Translations under genes and position numbers: made by a program
Notes under the pieces: generated by a model
Told to the model about the DNA's origin: nothing
The model's input: the letters and a program-made list of their open reading frames with translations, nothing else
Databases searched by the model: none
DNA from: Caenorhabditis remanei
Taxonomy: Eukaryota; Nematoda; Chromadorea; Rhabditida; Rhabditidae
Reading direction: 5' to 3'
DNA length: 64,000 nt
Assembly (NCBI RefSeq): GCF_010183535.1
Contig: NC_071332.1
Location: 7,564,001 to 7,628,000 of the forward strand
Shown here: positions 37,109 through 49,555 of the stretch, piece by piece
Layout of the letters: every line of letters starts with the position of its first letter
How positions within the stretch are numbered: position 1 is the stretch's first letter

Positions 37109-37910
37109 TCATTTCTTCTGCTCGCTCTTCTCGGTTTTTCCTCCGCAGCACGACTTCTTCTCTTCTTCACAACAACACTTATCGGTTGTGCATTTACAGT
37201 TTTCCCCGCAGGAGCAGTTTTTGCAGGCTGAAAATATATTTGGTTCGGAAACTTCCCAATTGATTAAATCCAGTGTTTCGGGATGAGAAAATATTACAAA
37301 TATTAAAAAGTACCAACTTGCGCAGATGTCACAAATGTGTTTATGATTTGTACCGGAAAGTCGTGGATTTTTTCTAGTCAAGACGATTCAGAGAGTTTCT
37401 GATGGGAAATGAACGGATAAGTTATCACATAGACCAGTTGGACGCTATCTCATTATTTAGCTCTCATACTCCTTATTTTCAGCAACATCTCACTGAAAAC
37501 GCTATAGCTTGAAGAGCTCTTTAACATTTAACGATAGTCCCAGAAAAATCATCTTCAGACAATTTCACCTATCGGACTTCGAACCTTTGATAAATAATTA
37601 TATAAGTTTCCTTGTTCTATTTTCGTCTCAGCAGATGAGTACTGATTAAAAAAATCACGTTTTTACTACTGATACAGTTTATAATGACCTTATTGTTGCC
37701 GTTGGAACAATACGAATAAAAATGCTTTCGACGTTTTCCTCCAGGAATGGCAACTTTAATTTCATTTTGTATAAAGCAAGAAGGTTAGATAGTTTGAAGT
37801 CACCGTGATCGAAACTGGGAAGCTCGGATGTTTTGTGAATTTCCTACGTTTCAATTCAGAATATTCGAGATTCTATACGAATAAGAAAACTAACCACATG
37901 GACACGGCAT
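37109..37910 (-). CDS. short metallothionein-like Cys-rich protein, 44 aa
   Basis: Two exons: 37910-37895 (16 nt, M-P-C-P-C plus one base) and 37227-37109, joined across a 667-nt GTTAGT...TTTTCAG intron in phase 1. The 44-residue product has 12 Cys in metallothionein spacing: CPCACKNCSCGENCKC, then DKCCC and KKSCC, then a Lys/Glu tail TEKSEQKK. It aligns with the N-terminal half of the neighbouring MTL-1 ([27 protein letters not shown]) and has the same 16-nt first exon and intron phase, so it is almost certainly a shortened paralogue. With 12 Cys it may bind about four divalent metals or more copper(I). It has no close match to MTL-2 as remembered. Expression is unproven. Confidence 0.72.
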
Positions 37911-38321
37911 GACGATTCGAAACGAAGATGAATGAATGAGAAGTGAATGAAGGATTCAATGAAGAGAATTCTCAGAAACGACCAGTTTTGTGGGTGGAAA
38001 GATATTTTGTCCAATTGAGAAAACATGATTTAATTGTATGCTTCTCAGTCTCTCTGCCTCTTCCCACAATTTTCAAGCTTTTAGGGTTTGATCTATCTAT
38101 ATAATTGAAAACAATGGATGACATTTATATTTATGGCAATTTGATGGGGGGAGAGAGGGCAAAATAAATCCAAATGATCAAGAAATACTCTATGGACAGA
38201 CAACTGGGAGGAAATGGAAAGAAGGAGGAGGAGGACAATAGTTAAAGCTGGAGAGCTTCGCAAAACAGAAAAAAAAACAAAATTAGAGTAAATTTGCAGC
38301 TAAAGAGAACTGATAAAGATG
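37911..38321. promoter_or_regulatory. region upstream of the short metallothionein-like gene
   Basis: 411 bases between this gene and the ceramidase 3' end. ACTGATAA, a GATA-type site, occurs at 38309-38316. A TATATAA sequence lies near 38098. No DAF-16 element was found. Confidence 0.4.
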
Positions 38322-39912
38322 TCATGTCAACATTTCATTGTCATCAGTAACCGTTTTTGTGTTGCCATTTGAATCGAACACTGGCACCGCCACTTTGCTG
38401 AAAATGGATTAGATGCAATACTTGAATAAACGAAACACACAACTTTATAGACATTTATAGACATGGACAAGACACTGGACACATAAACAAAAACGACAAA
38501 ACAAAACACTAGACACATATACTACAGACGGACATATATTTCCACTTACTGAGAGCGTTCTTTGAGACAAATATATGGGAAAGAGAAGATTGATCCGTTC
38601 TTATCCGGGAAATAACGGACGGCAGCGGTGTATCTGTGAGTCTTCGAACGAGATTCGATATCAATCATTGAGAACATTATGAAGATTGTGTAACCAGCGA
38701 GACCAGCGAGCAAATGGAACAGTGCATGGAGGTAAGGGGTTCCTACGATGATTTTGATTCAGATAAATATATTTTCTCAGGAAACTAACCGAGATAAAGC
38801 CAGAAATCACAGAGAAGACGATCAGCAAACCAGAAGGAAAACGCAACTCCCCAAAGAGCAAGAATTCTACTTGGGAAGGACTCGATGTCTGGAATTCCAG
38901 ACCTGAAAATAAAAAGATTATATTGAAGTCTCTGTTCGATAGTTTTTACTGTTTTCCTTCGTATCGGATCACAACAGCTGCTGGGATGGAGAAGAGCATC
39001 AGAGCAATCGCATTGAGATTTGGTTCCAAGAAGCAGAGAGCAGAAACGGCAGCAGTCACAATAAGTACAACCCAGCGAACCAGAGTTCTGAAAGAACAAA
39101 CAAATGAAAGGGTTACTGTACCGTCTGAACTCACAATCGTTTTGAGAATCGTTCCGGGAACCACTTCATGACTGGAATATAAACAACAAGGAAGACAGTA
39201 ATGATCCAGACCAAAGACAATTCATCAACCAGTTGTCCTGCAAAAAGTACAGTAGTTGCAACACCTGATGATCAGAGTGACCAACCGAACAAATTGAGAG
39301 TGGCATGATAGTATGTTGATGCTAATCCATTGAATGTTAACAGTAGCTGAGGGAAGATAAGACCGCCGTTCACGTCATGAAGATATCTTCGGAGAAGCAT
39401 TATGTTCACAAGAGGGAGGACGATAATTGGGAGGTTTGTACACTGGAAAATTTTTATTTATTGGAAATTGAGAGTTAAATTTAAATCGATGCTCTTTTTT
39501 TCTCAAGATGAAAAGAGAATGAAAATGTTCCACCAGCAAAGATCGTCTGTGTTTTGAAAACATTTAACACAATCAGAACTCTCGGAACTGTTCAACATCT
39601 CTGGATTCTGTGATCTTTTTGTGTCTAATTGATTCATAGAATTCTCCGCTCTCTACGAGTTATCCTAATAGGAAGCCAAACTTATCAAATCTCAAAATTT
39701 TCAAAACACGAGATTAATCATTCCAGAATTCTCAATTTTCTATGCCAAACAAGACTATCAAAGAACATTTCTTCTTGTGTACTTTCTTCTCTAAAACTCA
39801 CTGTATTTGCAAACTCTGCGACATACGGTAGCGTCTGATATTTGTAGGCACTTTCACACCACGCATGACCTGATTCGTACTCAAACCATCTACTTATGCT
39901 TGAGCTTTCCAT
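38322..39912 (-). CDS. alkaline ceramidase (ACER/CREST family)
   Basis: Seven exons (39912-39802, 39442-39286, 39237-39135, 39087-38950, 38902-38790, 38742-38550, 38397-38322) give 296 residues, the family's usual length (about 265-300). Signature elements: HAWCE near residues 16-20, PYVAEFANT, STYYHATLN with H83, a D-E-L-S segment, ADRLLCDFW, and H213-x3-H217 in PYLHALFHLLAG. These residues form the zinc and catalytic site of seven-TM alkaline ceramidases, which cleave ceramide to sphingosine and fatty acid in ER or Golgi membranes. Six to seven hydrophobic segments are visible. The C-terminal tail is short and polar. Confidence 0.88.
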
Positions 39913-42900
39913 TCTGAAAAGTTATAGAACTGTGATGTGTTACAAAAAGAAAAAAAAGAAGAAGAACAAATGAAATTACAAAGAACGACATAACCAAATG
40001 ACCTGTCATAAAAGAAAAGAAAACGAAGAAGAACCTGATTTAACTGGTACAAAGAAGAGAAGAAAGAGAAAGAACAAGGTGACAAATTTCACGAGATTGC
40101 ACTTGCCAGATGTAGGAGAATTGATATGGGTGACCACGATGATTGTATGATCGGAAGGAAGAAAATTGAAAAAAATGGAAATTGAAAAAGAAGCACGAGG
40201 TGGGAGGAGTGAGCTATCATATGTCCTGGCGAGAGGTTTCTATGGCGAAAAGTAATTTCCGATGTGAAAAGTGAAAGAGGGCGGAGCTGCCCGTCTCCTT
40301 CTTCTTCAGCACAAAACTTTTAGTCATCATCTTCGTAAAGGTGGCGGGGACGCAAAAGATGGAGTGTGTTGACACGGGAGCCCCTCCTCGAAACACTGAA
40401 CGAACTAGTGTATTTGTGTAGCCTCATCGGGGGGAAGAAGTGAGCACATGTCAATACACAAATTCATACAGTCGAGAAAAGAGTGGTTACTTTGAGCTAA
40501 AGGAAAACACGTGCCGTTTTACAGAGCATTTAGGAAGACTGGATTGGTGCTCAACTACAGTATACTTGGTAATATGGCCAAGATGCTGGATATGTGCGGA
40601 GCCGAGAATGGATAACAGACAGAACTGAAGATTTTGGAAAAGTGGAAGGCGGTAGATGGTACTATTTACTTCGTCAATTGCTGAACAGATATGCATTGAT
40701 TCAGACTTACTGAAAACTACAAAAATACGATTCTCATTTTTAGGAGCTTAAAGCTGGTCCGTAATGATTGCCTTTCTGAGAATTTAGATGCATTTAGAAC
40801 TACTTTTTTCGAATTCAAAACTCATTTCGAGCCTATAAAATAAGGCACCGTAGTTTTATAACCCCAAATTCCAAGTTAGCGACCATAAACTAGTCTAATG
40901 ACACAAAAGAATTCGTGTAGACACCGGAAGAAACACTTTGCTTTTTCTAGTCTATCCACCAATTTAGAGAATGTGTGTTGTCAAAAATTAATGAGCGACT
41001 CGAGTCGGAAAGGGCTTCCGTTTAGCTCATCTTTTGTGCTTTTTGAATACAAACTACACATTTTTGGAAGGAAGAAATGAAAAATGAATAAGGAAGAACT
41101 CGAAAAGATTGGGGACTACTGTAGTTCAGAATAGATGAGAAGATGAGATTGAGAATAAATTGAAGAATTGGAAAAGGAAGAAGAATAAGAACAAATGCAA
41201 AATAAAGTGGGACGCATAAAATTGATGACTTTTGAATTGAAGCTCTTCCTAGGATTTCCTATTTCAAAATCAGAAGGATACACAAAATTTGGGATCTCTG
41301 CTCATTTTATGTTCATTTTGTGTCAAAAAGTCACAAAAAGCATAGAGTTCGTTTTGGTGACCTCCGAGAGAAACACTGTGAACACAAGACTTTACGAGAG
41401 AGATTTATGTTTAGCTACGCGCTACAAACTACACTTCATTCACATATGCTCTTGTTATGTTTCATTAAATCACGTTATGAAGATTCTGATATCATTTTTC
41501 GGAACTTGATTTATGAACAAACGAATTCATAAGAATAAAAATGTTTTCTTAAAATAGTAATTTCTTACACGGAATTGTAACAAAAGAGAACAATGGATAG
41601 AATGGAAGTTGCAAGTTCTATCGTGAGAAATTTATTTGTGAATGCATGTTTTTAATTAGACAATTAGATATCTTTGTGTGGATTACTGTATGTTTGAGTA
41701 CAATATTTGAAGGGTTACTGTAGTTGGAGTCTCCAGTCCAGAACACCCCCAAATAGATTTTAAAAAATGACCCGAATCAATAAATATCTGCTGCCATTTG
41801 CTAGATTTATTTCCAAAAAAATGATGATAAAGTGAGAAGATCTATGACAACTATCTATCATAACCCTATGAGGTCTATTGCGGGTAAAAAGAGTGAAATG
41901 AAGACGTAATAGAAAGAGAGATACATCACCTTCGGAAACAGAAACAGAAAACAAGAAAAATATTCGGTATGTGGCAACCGCAAAAGAGTGAAAGTTCCTT
42001 CAGATCACGGCAGGAAATGGATGGAAGGAGGTGTCTGAAGAAATGAATGAGCTGGTTGCAGATGAATGAGAAATGCATTCTTTTGTAGTACGAGTAGGTG
42101 TTGAGATACTACTTCCTCAGGAATAATTCAGAACCAATTGGTACTGGATTGAATGGTGATAAAGAAGAAAAGAAAAAGAAAAGATGTAGAATATGAACGG
42201 AGGGAAAAAGGACTGGAAGAGAGATTCAGAACGATAGAGGAATGAGGATTGATGAATGTAGAAATAGTATTGATAGAGGGATGCAGGTAGATCTAGAGGT
42301 ATTGAAGCGGTGGATCTGTTTGAAATTACAGTAACCTCAAAATACGTCGGCTCAGAGCTTTTACGTTTTATAGAATGAAACTATTTATTTATTTTAAAGT
42401 TATTCTAGACAAAAAGTGTAATTTGTTCTTGTGTGATTTCTGAAAATGTGATTTCTACTTGCTTTGGGAGCAGTCTACAAGCTTGGCCAACAAGAGAATC
42501 GTGGTCTCAGATACACAATATATGCTGACTTGCATGAAAGAATGAAACATGTGTTCAGAATTTCAAAATTTCATAATGCCCCTCCCATTTATAAGAGGAC
42601 AAGCGATCAGTTGATTGTTTAAAACAACAGAGAAAAAGTCCGCTGAAAAACAATAATCATGAGTCAGCAAGAAGATATTTTTCTGATCTGATAAACTAAA
42701 TACAGAAAATTGCGATCCACTTCAGTCAAATAAATACCTGGAACTACTCGAGATACAATCGTACGAAACAGTTTGTACCAACCTACACAATTCGACAAAA
42801 TCTATGTATCTTGTTTCTGACCGAAGATGATTCAAATCAGCCGAACGTTCCGGATTTGTCAAAAACTGAATGACGTATCGAATAACCGTCTGGCGAGGAA

Positions 42901-43464
42901 AAACAAACACATGTCTGGGGTATAGCTGAAGTGAAAATTGGGTAAGAAATGCATTCCGCGAACAACAAACTATCACGAGGAGAGACAACTTCAGGGTCCC
43001 CTCAGTCTCGCACTTGAATTGGTAATGAGTGACTGGTTTCATTGGAAAACAATACAGTCTCAGGAGAAGGAACAAAAGTACTTTTGAATTGTATCTTTGT
43101 GTTCTTGCCGACCTTCTTCTCCTTATTCCTCCTCCTTCTTTTCGCCTTTTCGAGACAAAACAATAAAAGAAGGAGTAATTCAGAAGACGTCCACACAACT
43201 GCCCTTTTCCAGGTCACTCTCTTCTCAACCACCTAAACTTGTTTCATCCGGTTCCAGCCTGATGCCATTTGGCATCTTCGCAACAGACAACCAAGAAATA
43301 TGGCAAAAGCAAAAAAAGACAACGAAGATAAGAAGAAGAAGAAGAAGACTAAGAAGCTGTTGGCTTCATGGCCACCACAAAAATGAAAGATTGCAAAAGA
43401 AGAAGAAGAAGGGGAAGAAGCTGATGGCGCCAGAAGCGTAAACGATTTTGCGAGGGCGACAGTG
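39913..43464. other. large intergenic region upstream of the ceramidase
   Basis: 3.5 kb without a supported gene. Open frames at 42722-43441 come from lysine- or leucine-rich low-complexity sequence. A run of AAG triplets lies near 43330. A GC-richer island at 40200-40440 could be the ceramidase promoter. Confidence 0.45.
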
Positions 43465-43945
43465 TTACGACATACGCATCAGTGAAACATTATCCCAACC
43501 AATGCGAACGTCTTCTTTGTCATCACTCTGCCATTGTACATTGGCAAAAAGACTATTTGTAAGAGAGAATTTACGTTCGGACAATACTTTTATTAACTCA
43601 CAATGTACTGAATTGATGTGACGAAATGGGCGACCGCGTCGGAAGCGCCCCAGATATACCGGTTCAAGATGGTTGAATTGTTCTGTAATCTCCCAATTGA
43701 GGTCAACTAATTTGTCCTTGTGAGAGTCTTAAAACCATTCTCGATGTATTCAAAACTGTCCATCGTCCTGTCAAAGATCACGTTTAATCACAACTTCAGG
43801 TTCTACGATAGTTTCAAGACAAACGGCATGGTTTTTAGTCTTGTAATTACCTCACTTTATAGCCTCATCTTCTGTTCTCGACAGTGTGTAAGATGAGGTC
43901 GGCGTATATTACTGAAACTTCTTATCAACAGCTACGAATGAGGAA
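43465..43945 (-). pseudogene. decayed coding relic, family unknown
   Basis: The minus strand holds protein-like blocks interrupted by stops and frame changes. The last block is open for about 87 codons to a TAA at 43465-43467 and includes LVDLNWEITEQFNHLEPVYL and FANVQWQSDDKEDVRIGWDN. Upstream, HAVCLETIVEPEVVIKRDL is in the same frame, and MDSFEYIENGFKTLTRTN between them is in another frame. The pieces follow one another in order, so a single gene with at least two frameshifts is the simplest reading. I could not assign a family. A rapidly evolving worm family is likely. An intron-containing live gene is less likely, because stops separate blocks that lack good splice sites. Confidence 0.4.
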
Positions 43946-44150
43946 GATTTCTGAAAAGTGATGGGCCACGATAGTGTCTGAGCCCTTGGCTCCTTTATTT
44001 AAAAACATTAAAGACATGAAAGCATTGTACAAGAGAGTGAATGAGAGAGATAGGTTTTGTCAATTATTACAGAACCAGGCGAGTAAAGAATGATAGAAAT
44101 GATTATTCAACATGAATACATTGAATTAGTTATACATTGAATCGATGAGC

Positions 44151-45501
44151 TTATTCGTCTGTGCTGGATGACTCAAGAGAAGATGAAGAATCGTTTCGAT
44201 GGTAGACGACGGCGTATGCCCGATCAATTAAGCGTTGCCAACGTGTTCGTTCTCCTTCTCCGAATTTCTGGTCTTCGAGACGTTCGCCGTTGGTTTCTGT
44301 AAAAATTCATTGAAAGACCAATAAGTTGAGAACAGAACTTACTTTCATCTAATTCTTGCTCAAGAAAGCGTAATGCGCTGATGAACCCGTTGAGGACTTT
44401 ATGAACAATCTTGATATTTCGTTTGAATGATCCCAACGTCCATTCGTCTGTTCCAAGAATATCGATAAAGTGAGTGATTACAGTTGAATATGGTTGCGCA
44501 ATAACATCATATTTATCGAGGAGAATCGTAATATCTGCATAGAAATTTTCGAGTTCTGTGAAAGAAAGAACACCGGTAGACTGCACATCAAGTACACGAA
44601 ACCAATATTCCGAAGTTTGCAATTCATCGGTACCAATTATGGCAAACAGCAACCACATCATCTCAATATCATCCAAATAGTCACCGTCTGTTCGTCGTAC
44701 CAGATTCTTGGTGAAAAGCCTATCGATTATTGAAGGTGGCATTCCTTTTTCTGCGCAGAAGGTACCAACAGTTTTCCTGTCGTATTTCCAGTCCTCGCTA
44801 AGCTGTTGTAGCTCTTCAGTGCAGAGTTGGGCGGTACCCTCCATGTAGAAGTCATCGTTTGCATATTGAGCGTATTTGATGACATCTTCTTTTCTCTCGA
44901 CAGGTATCGTTCCGCTCCATGTTCGACAAGCAGCCCATAGAATTCTCTCGGTTACCTGAAAAATAAACACTCAGAAAGAATTCATGATTCTTATCATTAC
45001 CACTTTCGCATAAATTTCAGCTTCTTCTTTCGAGGAATCGGTGTATCTCATCTTGTTGGCGACAATCGCAGCGCGGAGTTCTTCACGAGTGATTCTCTCT
45101 GACGTTGTCTTATTCTTGAAAGCGAGCAAATCGACAAACTCCAATGCTGTGTGAACAGAACAAGATGATGTTGTGCTGTCATCACCGCTTTTTGATTCAT
45201 GGCTAAAATTAAACTCACTCTTTGAGAAGTTCAAATCGTTCAAAGTTAACATACATATGCATTTCATCGATTCCTGTAAGAATACAAGAAGCGATATTTC
45301 CAGTGGAATCATCAGAAGACGATGTCCATGATTGATCTGTGTCAGGAACACGCATTTTTGTCAGCTTCGGCGACGATGTGGCGATTGGAGAAAACGGTAT
45401 CTGTAACAAAAGTAAGAATCAGATTTCACGAAAATGTGTACAGAACTCACTGAAGGAAACTTCAAATCTGCGATAGTCTTCAGTTTCATTTTATCCTCCA
45501 T
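44151..45501 (-). CDS. PP2A regulatory subunit B''-like protein (PPP2R3-related)
   Basis: Five exons (45501-45451, 45400-45219, 45202-45001, 44955-44343, 44296-44151) encode 397 residues. The start at 45501 (MEDKMKLKT) was chosen because it extends the frame upstream of a second ATG. The segment FRVLDVQSTGVLSFTELENFY at about residue 265-285 matches the second EF-hand of the B'' (PR72/PR130) family, where human proteins read RVLDVDGDGVLSMYELEYFY. The worm loop has Gln and Thr at calcium positions 3 and 5, so calcium binding is doubtful. B'' subunits direct PP2A to substrates; worm RSA-1 of this group acts at centrosomes. This gene is more divergent, and its target is unknown. Confidence 0.7.
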
Positions 45502-45928
45502 TGTTCGACAGCCAATGAGACGGAACACGAACTCTGCTACTGTTCGCTTTCAAAAGAAATCGAAGTGCCAAGTCTTCTGTGTTCGCGAGGAGGTACAGTA
45601 CACCAGCCTTTCGCGCCGAAACGTGCGAGAACATTTCCTCAATGCGCCTTGAATTATTTTTTCATGTCAGTGTACGATCTTTTAATGCGCGTGAAGTTTC
45701 ATGCACTACAAATCGTTTACCATTCATAAAACGATATTTATGTTGAAATACAAAGATCCAACAAGAAAACTCAACCAACAAAGACTGCAATAGTTCCTGT
45801 TCTCCGTAGTTTAATTTATTAATGTTCATTAAAATGAGATGCAAGATAAAGTTACGAATGTAAGTCGAGTACAAGTGAGATGATAAAGAATATAAGAGAT
45901 TTTGTATAGTTCGAGAATCAAAGTGATA
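45502..45928. other. intergenic between exonuclease and B''-like gene
   Basis: 427 bases with the promoter of the B''-like gene (lower side of 45502) and the 3' end of neighbouring transcripts. No gene was seen. Confidence 0.35.
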
Positions 45929-47441
45929 TCAATAAGGAATGGGGCTGGCAGATTCATTGACGTACTGGGTGAACTCATTTCCATAACTGAGACAAACATG
46001 CATTAAGGCTTCCGCATCTTGTTGTGCATAGTGAGCACTGTATTCCCCTCCGACGAGTTGCTCGTAGAGTAATGGCAAATTGAATTTGTTATTTCCATGC
46101 TTGTAAGTCCATCCACCATTTCCAGTTCTCACGAATCCGTCTTTTCGAATACGCTTCTTGATAGCAACTGAAAACTTATCCCAGTCGAGAATTTGAGCAG
46201 GATGATCGCTTTCGAGTGTGTTTCTTGAGAAAGTTGGTTTTGTTGAATCTTCGATTGTTGTTGGATCATTGGAGTCAGCTATGACGATTCTATCGTCTTC
46301 ATCTTCTTCTTCAGATTTCGAAGGAACTGAATCTTGACTATATTTCGTAACAGATAACTCTAGATCTAACTCACTTTTCGGGAACTTGACATATTTGCAC
46401 ACAGTCACCAACTCCTTGACAATCGTATCTTCCACTTTTTTTGCCATCCAATAGCTATCAATGAAGTACACGTCGGATGGAATCCCATAATCTTCCAACA
46501 AACCATTCCGTTGGAGTTCGGCGTAAATGACACGTAGATCGTATTTGATAGCATTATGGCCAACTGAAACAAGAGTTTTAGAATTGCACAGCTTTAGAAT
46601 ACTCACTCAATACGGCTGGTTTTTGAAGAGTATTGAAGAACTGGATGACTCCCGGCCACTCTTCTTTGAATGAGTTATTTCTTTGGCAATTCTTCTTCGA
46701 ATGCACAAGTACTCCTGCAAATTATGATTTATAAATTCATGTTTTGTGAACTTTCAACACACCTTTTCTGTCAGACATTCGGAATCTTTCATAAGTTCCC
46801 CACTCTCCTTCCGTCATTAGAATCGGATTGATTTGCCTCGTGTGAGTGTTCATTGGAACGTATTTTGCCACTGATATCTCATTTTCAGGATTATCTTCAT
46901 TCCACTTCAAGGTTTTCAGTCGTTCTGCCTTCAAATCATCAAAAGTTTCACTAGAAATCGCCATGAAGCTCATTTCTGTGATGTGTGGCAATTCATCTTT
47001 TCGGGCTGAAAGAAACAATTTTTCAAAGTAACTGAGAAGAAAAAAAATTACTTTCTAGGCACAACTGATCAAGAAGTTTGTAGTGTTCTTCCGGTTTTTC
47101 AAACGGTCGAGATGGCAAATTTCGAGTGTCGTCATTCTTAATAAGTCCAGTACATTCCAGATCGAAGAAAATGTAAGTTTTGATGAAACTGTGGGAGCTG
47201 AAAATTAAATTATTTATTTGTCGATTGAGTAAGTTGTCAACCTTCTTTTCTGTATTTGCTTCGTCGGACTTGCTTTCAGAAGAAGACTGGGCCCACGTTT
47301 CTTTTCCGATGGTGTTGTTTCATTGACAGCCCATGGGGCTATTTTCGAGGGAGTCGTGTTTGGAGTGAATTCTCCAGGCCTTTTCTGAATTTTTTTTCTT
47401 AATTTTGACTTTTATCACTTTGTGACGAAACTTACCAACAT
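45929..47441 (-). CDS. DEDDh 3'-5' exonuclease, TREX-like
   Basis: Six or seven exons (47441-47436, 47384-47242, 47197-47052, 47005-46763, 46714-46607, 46563-46375, 46326-45929) encode about 410 residues. The first exon codes only Met-Leu. Exo I is FFDLECTG with D62 and E64. Exo II is GHNAIKYD with D224. Exo III is HYAQQD with H377 and D382. Together these make the four acidic residues plus His of DEDDh exonucleases. An acidic linker, KSEEEDEDDR, and a large insert separate Exo II and Exo III. The 48-nt intron at 46327-46374 is in frame; if retained, 16 residues are added. TREX-like enzymes degrade single- and double-stranded DNA 3' ends; substrate and compartment are unknown here. Confidence 0.78.
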
Positions 47442-47819
47442 TCTCAACGTTCTACCCAAATTAATGATTCTGAAATAAGTTCATCTGCTTATCTATTCGA
47501 TGTCTGCCAGTGTGTTAACGTCATATATAGGTATTGTAATCAAAAGAATGAAATTTATGACTATGTTAGTAGAAAAGAAATGTGAAAAGGTAGTTTTTGA
47601 ATTTTATTTTAAGAAAATCGAAACTAATTTTGAAGAATCTCGCTCAAAAAAAAAAGGGACAGTCGAAGTAACAGAATAATAGGCTAGAAGCGATACATCG
47701 TACCTAACATTACGGTTGATTACTATACTTTGAATTATCAAATGACGAAAAAGGGACTGTGTGAAAGCGGCAAAAAATAACCGAGAAGAAATGAATGAGA
47801 CGAAAAAAAAAGAAGAAAT
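47442..47819. other. spacer between dlst-1 and exonuclease gene
   Basis: 378 bases of AT-rich sequence, the dlst-1 3' UTR on one side and the exonuclease 5' region on the other. No feature was recognised. Confidence 0.35.
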
Positions 47820-49555
47820 TTAAAGGTTCATGAACATGACTCTTGGATCCTCGACGGCTGTCTTGATCTTCTTGAGGAAGGTGACTGCCTCTCTTCCATC
47901 GATCAATCTGTGGTCGTAGGTCAGAGCGATTTGCATGATTGGTCGAATCTCTGGCTGAAAATAAAGGAAGGTTAATGATAGCATTATGCACGCTTTCTGA
48001 TTAATTCTGGATTAGAGCTTTTCAGTCACTTTATGTATTTCGAAACAAACATACTTTTCCGTTGACTGGGACAACACGATCGAACACTCCGTGCATTCCG
48101 AGGATAGCACTTTGTGGTGGATTGATAATTGGGGTTCCAAACATCGAACCGAAAACGCCTCCATTAGAAATGGTGAATGTTCCTCCTTCCATATCTTCAA
48201 CAGCCAACTTTCCGTCACGAGCTTTGACTCCAAGATTGGCAAGTTCCAGCTCAATTTGTGCGTAGTTCATGCTTTCGACGTTTCTCAAAACTGGAACGAC
48301 GAGTCCTTTTGGAGTGGCAACAGCAACGGAAATATCGACAAAGTGACGGTAAACAATCTCGTTCTCATCAAGAACTGCATTGACAACTGGTGATTCTTGA
48401 AGAGCATAAGCGGCTGCGCGAACAAATGGAGACATCATTCCTAGTTTAACTCCGTGCTTTGCAACAAACTCCTTTTGATAAGTCTTTCTCATCTCAATAA
48501 GGCTGCTGAAAATAAATTAATGTTTAGAATACTGGAAAAAAATCAAGTTGACCTCATATCGATCTCGTTGAATGTGGTGAGCATAGCATAGGTGTTTTGA
48601 GCATCCTTCAGTCTTTGAGCAATGCGCATGCGCATTCTATTCGCTTTCACACGAACCTCATCACGAGCTCCAGTGATTGCGTGCGATGGGTCGACTCCCT
48701 TTGGAACAACGACACGGGTGACTGGGACGGCTCCAACTGGAGTCGAAGAAGATGGTGTTGATGGTGGACGGGCTACTGGAGGAGCGGACTTTGGAATTTC
48801 TCCAGCAGCTGGTTTTGGTGGAGATGGAGATGACTGAGGTGGTGGTGATGGGGATGATGATTGAGATGGGGTTGGAGCTGGGGCAGCTGGAGAAGCAGCA
48901 GCAGCTGGTTTGGATTCTTCCTTGGCTGGCTAAAAATAATATCTTTCCCACATGTTCAATAATAACAAAAACTTACAGCTGCACCACCACCCTCTCCTGG
49001 TTGGAGTTTATAAAGCTTCTGCTTAGCCGTAACTTTGGCTCCATCTTCAACCAACAATTCCACGATAGTTCCGGCTTGTGGTGCTGGAACTTCGACGGAA
49101 GTCTTATCAGTTTCGATTTCAGCGACGAGCTCATCCTCATTAACGTGATCTCCTTTTTGTTTGAGCCATCTAATGTCTCCTTCAGAAATTGATTCGGCGA
49201 AAGCTGGTCCATCGACAGTGATGACGTCGCTCACTGATAAATATTATGTAAAATAATTTTTCCCAAAAGAAAAACTTACTTCTGATGACACTCATGTGGA
49301 AGTTAGCGGTAGAGTTGATCCGCACATTTTGGACGAGTGGTTCCAAGAGATTTGTCTTGGCTGAAACGTAAACGTTTAAAAAGAAATCTCACTATTTCAA
49401 AAATTACCTTGGAGGGTTGGTTGAATAGAAGAAGCAGCGGTGGCACCCTAAAACTTCATTTGAATATGATAAATAAAAACATCTTCAATTTTTCTCACTT
49501 GTCTCGCTGTTCTCGAAAGGAACCGCTGAACTGATACTGCACGTCGTCCGAGCAT
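47820..49555 (-). CDS. dlst-1: dihydrolipoyllysine succinyltransferase (E2 of 2-oxoglutarate dehydrogenase)
   Basis: Seven exons (49555-49499, 49447-49408, 49360-49280, 49233-48977, 48929-48553, 48505-48055, 47954-47820) encode 465 residues. Order: a mitochondrial presequence rich in Arg and Ser ([19 protein letters not shown]), a lipoyl domain with Lys103 in ETDKTSVEV, a long Pro/Ala/Ser linker (about 146-215), and the catalytic domain with NEIDM and [11 protein letters not shown] (His436, Asp440). No peripheral subunit-binding domain is visible, as is normal for this E2. It transfers the succinyl group to CoA in the TCA cycle, in the mitochondrial matrix. The intron after NEIDM uses a GTCAAC donor. 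Confidence 0.96.

Noticed and set aside
43042..43441. Lysine-rich plus-strand frames, including a short MAKAKKDNEDKKK reading
   Set aside because: Driven by AAG repeats; the frame ends quickly and no conserved domain or splice-consistent partner exon was found.
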